DNA of 6,649 bases, from positions 1-6,649 of the forward strand of contig JAFAQG010000067.1 in NCBI GenBank assembly GCA_019246575.1. Reading direction: 5' to 3'. Positions 6,217-6,649 of this stretch are shown here, one piece after another. Positions within the stretch are counted from its first letter, which is position 1. The number at the start of each line of letters is the position of its first letter. This DNA is from Acidobacteriaceae bacterium (GTDB lineage Bacteria > Acidobacteriota > Terriglobia > Bryobacterales > Bryobacteraceae). The position numbers were made by a program, and so were the translations under genes. The notes beneath the pieces are model-generated. The model was not told the origin of the DNA. It saw only the letters and a program-made list of their open reading frames with translations, and did not search any database.

Positions 6217-6649
6217 TTTTTTCGTTTTGGCAACCTTAGGAGTATTGGCGGTGCAAGCGCAAACGGCTGCGTCTGCCGATCTGGTTGCTCTCGCTCAGCG
6301 CGCCGTTCAATTGCAGCAGTCGCACGATTACGCCGCCGCCGCTGAAGCCTACCGCGCCCTTCTGAAAATTCAACCGAACGAGGTTGCCACGCATGTCAAT
6401 CTTGGCGTTGTGCTCGTTAATCTGGGCCGCTTCGATGAGGCCATTACTGAATACGAAGCCGCTGATAAATTGCTGCCCAATGATCCACGGATTGCACTTA
6501 ACATAGCCCTAGCCTATGAGAAAAGCGGGCGCGTCAAAGAAGCAGAAACTCGTTTCGAAGCGCTGCACAAGAGCGCGCCGCAGGATAGTAAGATTACCAT
6601 GCTTCTTGCCGATTGTTATCTGCAAACCGGCGAGGACGGTCGCGTGATC
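6197..6649 (+). CDS. Exported TPR protein, second paralogue, 3' truncated by window edge
   Basis: An open frame from ATG 6197 runs 151 codons to the last base of the window with no stop. It cannot start earlier, because TGA at 6188-6190 closes the frame. It overlaps the end of the cytochrome gene by 20 bases, and only a weak GAGAG lies upstream (6189-6193). Residues 1-21 make a signal peptide (RHTR, then NFFVLATLGVLAV, cleavage probably after QA). From about residue 29 there are TPR units, including YAAAAEAYRALLKIQPN, VNLGVVLVNLGRFDEAITEY and IALAYEKSGRVKEAE, then LLADCYLQTGEDGRVI at the edge. It aligns without large gaps to residues about 27-145 of the first TPR protein, at about 40% identity by eye, sharing NLG, EAITEY/DAISEY, LALAY-KSG and LLADCYL. 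This indicates an old duplication around the cytochrome gene. A similar scaffold or partner role is likely. The C-terminal part, and any extra domain, is not visible. Confidence 0.87.
   Translation, partial: MRHTRINFFVLATLGVLAVQAQTAASADLVALAQRAVQLQQSHDYAAAAEAYRALLKIQPNEVATHVNLGVVLVNLGRFDEAITEYEAADKLLPNDPRIALNIALAYEKSGRVKEAETRFEALHKSAPQDSKITMLLADCYLQTGEDGRVI

Overview
The window reads as chromosomal DNA from an Acidobacteriota member, probably near Solibacteres/Bryobacterales. This is inferred from gene content, not from a marker gene. The main clue is a very large Oar-type TonB-dependent protein with an N-terminal carboxypeptidase-regulatory-like domain, a family greatly expanded in that phylum. 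Secreted TPR proteins beside a multiheme cytochrome c fit the same group. All genes are on the + strand, coding density is high, and base composition looks uniform, with no sign of insertion sequences, phage, CRISPR or tRNA/rRNA genes.

Layout. Bases 1-285 are the C-terminal end of a GH78-like (alpha-L-rhamnosidase-type) glycoside hydrolase. Bases 286-412 are a short intergenic leader with a plausible sigma-70-type promoter, nested inverted repeats and a Shine-Dalgarno-like purine run. Bases 413-3979 are the Oar-like outer-membrane protein, most likely starting at a TTG codon. Bases 3980-4051 hold a GC-rich hairpin followed by a perfect TATAAT. Bases 4052-6649 are a tight cassette: an exported ten-repeat TPR protein, then a seven-CXXCH exported cytochrome c (4-bp ATGA overlap), then a second exported TPR protein (20-bp overlap) that runs off the window edge. 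The second TPR protein is a collinear paralogue of the first, about 40% identical by hand alignment.

How the parts may work together. The overlaps strongly suggest that the TPR-cytochrome-TPR genes are co-translated and that the products meet outside the cytoplasm, because all three have signal peptides. I infer an extracytoplasmic multiheme redox protein with two TPR scaffolds or partners; the substrate is unknown. The GH78-like enzyme and the Oar-like receptor could be linked through plant or microbial polysaccharide use, but each has its own apparent boundary, so this is only contextual. The cassette is the most interesting part of the window: the domains are familiar, but I know of no assigned function for this arrangement.
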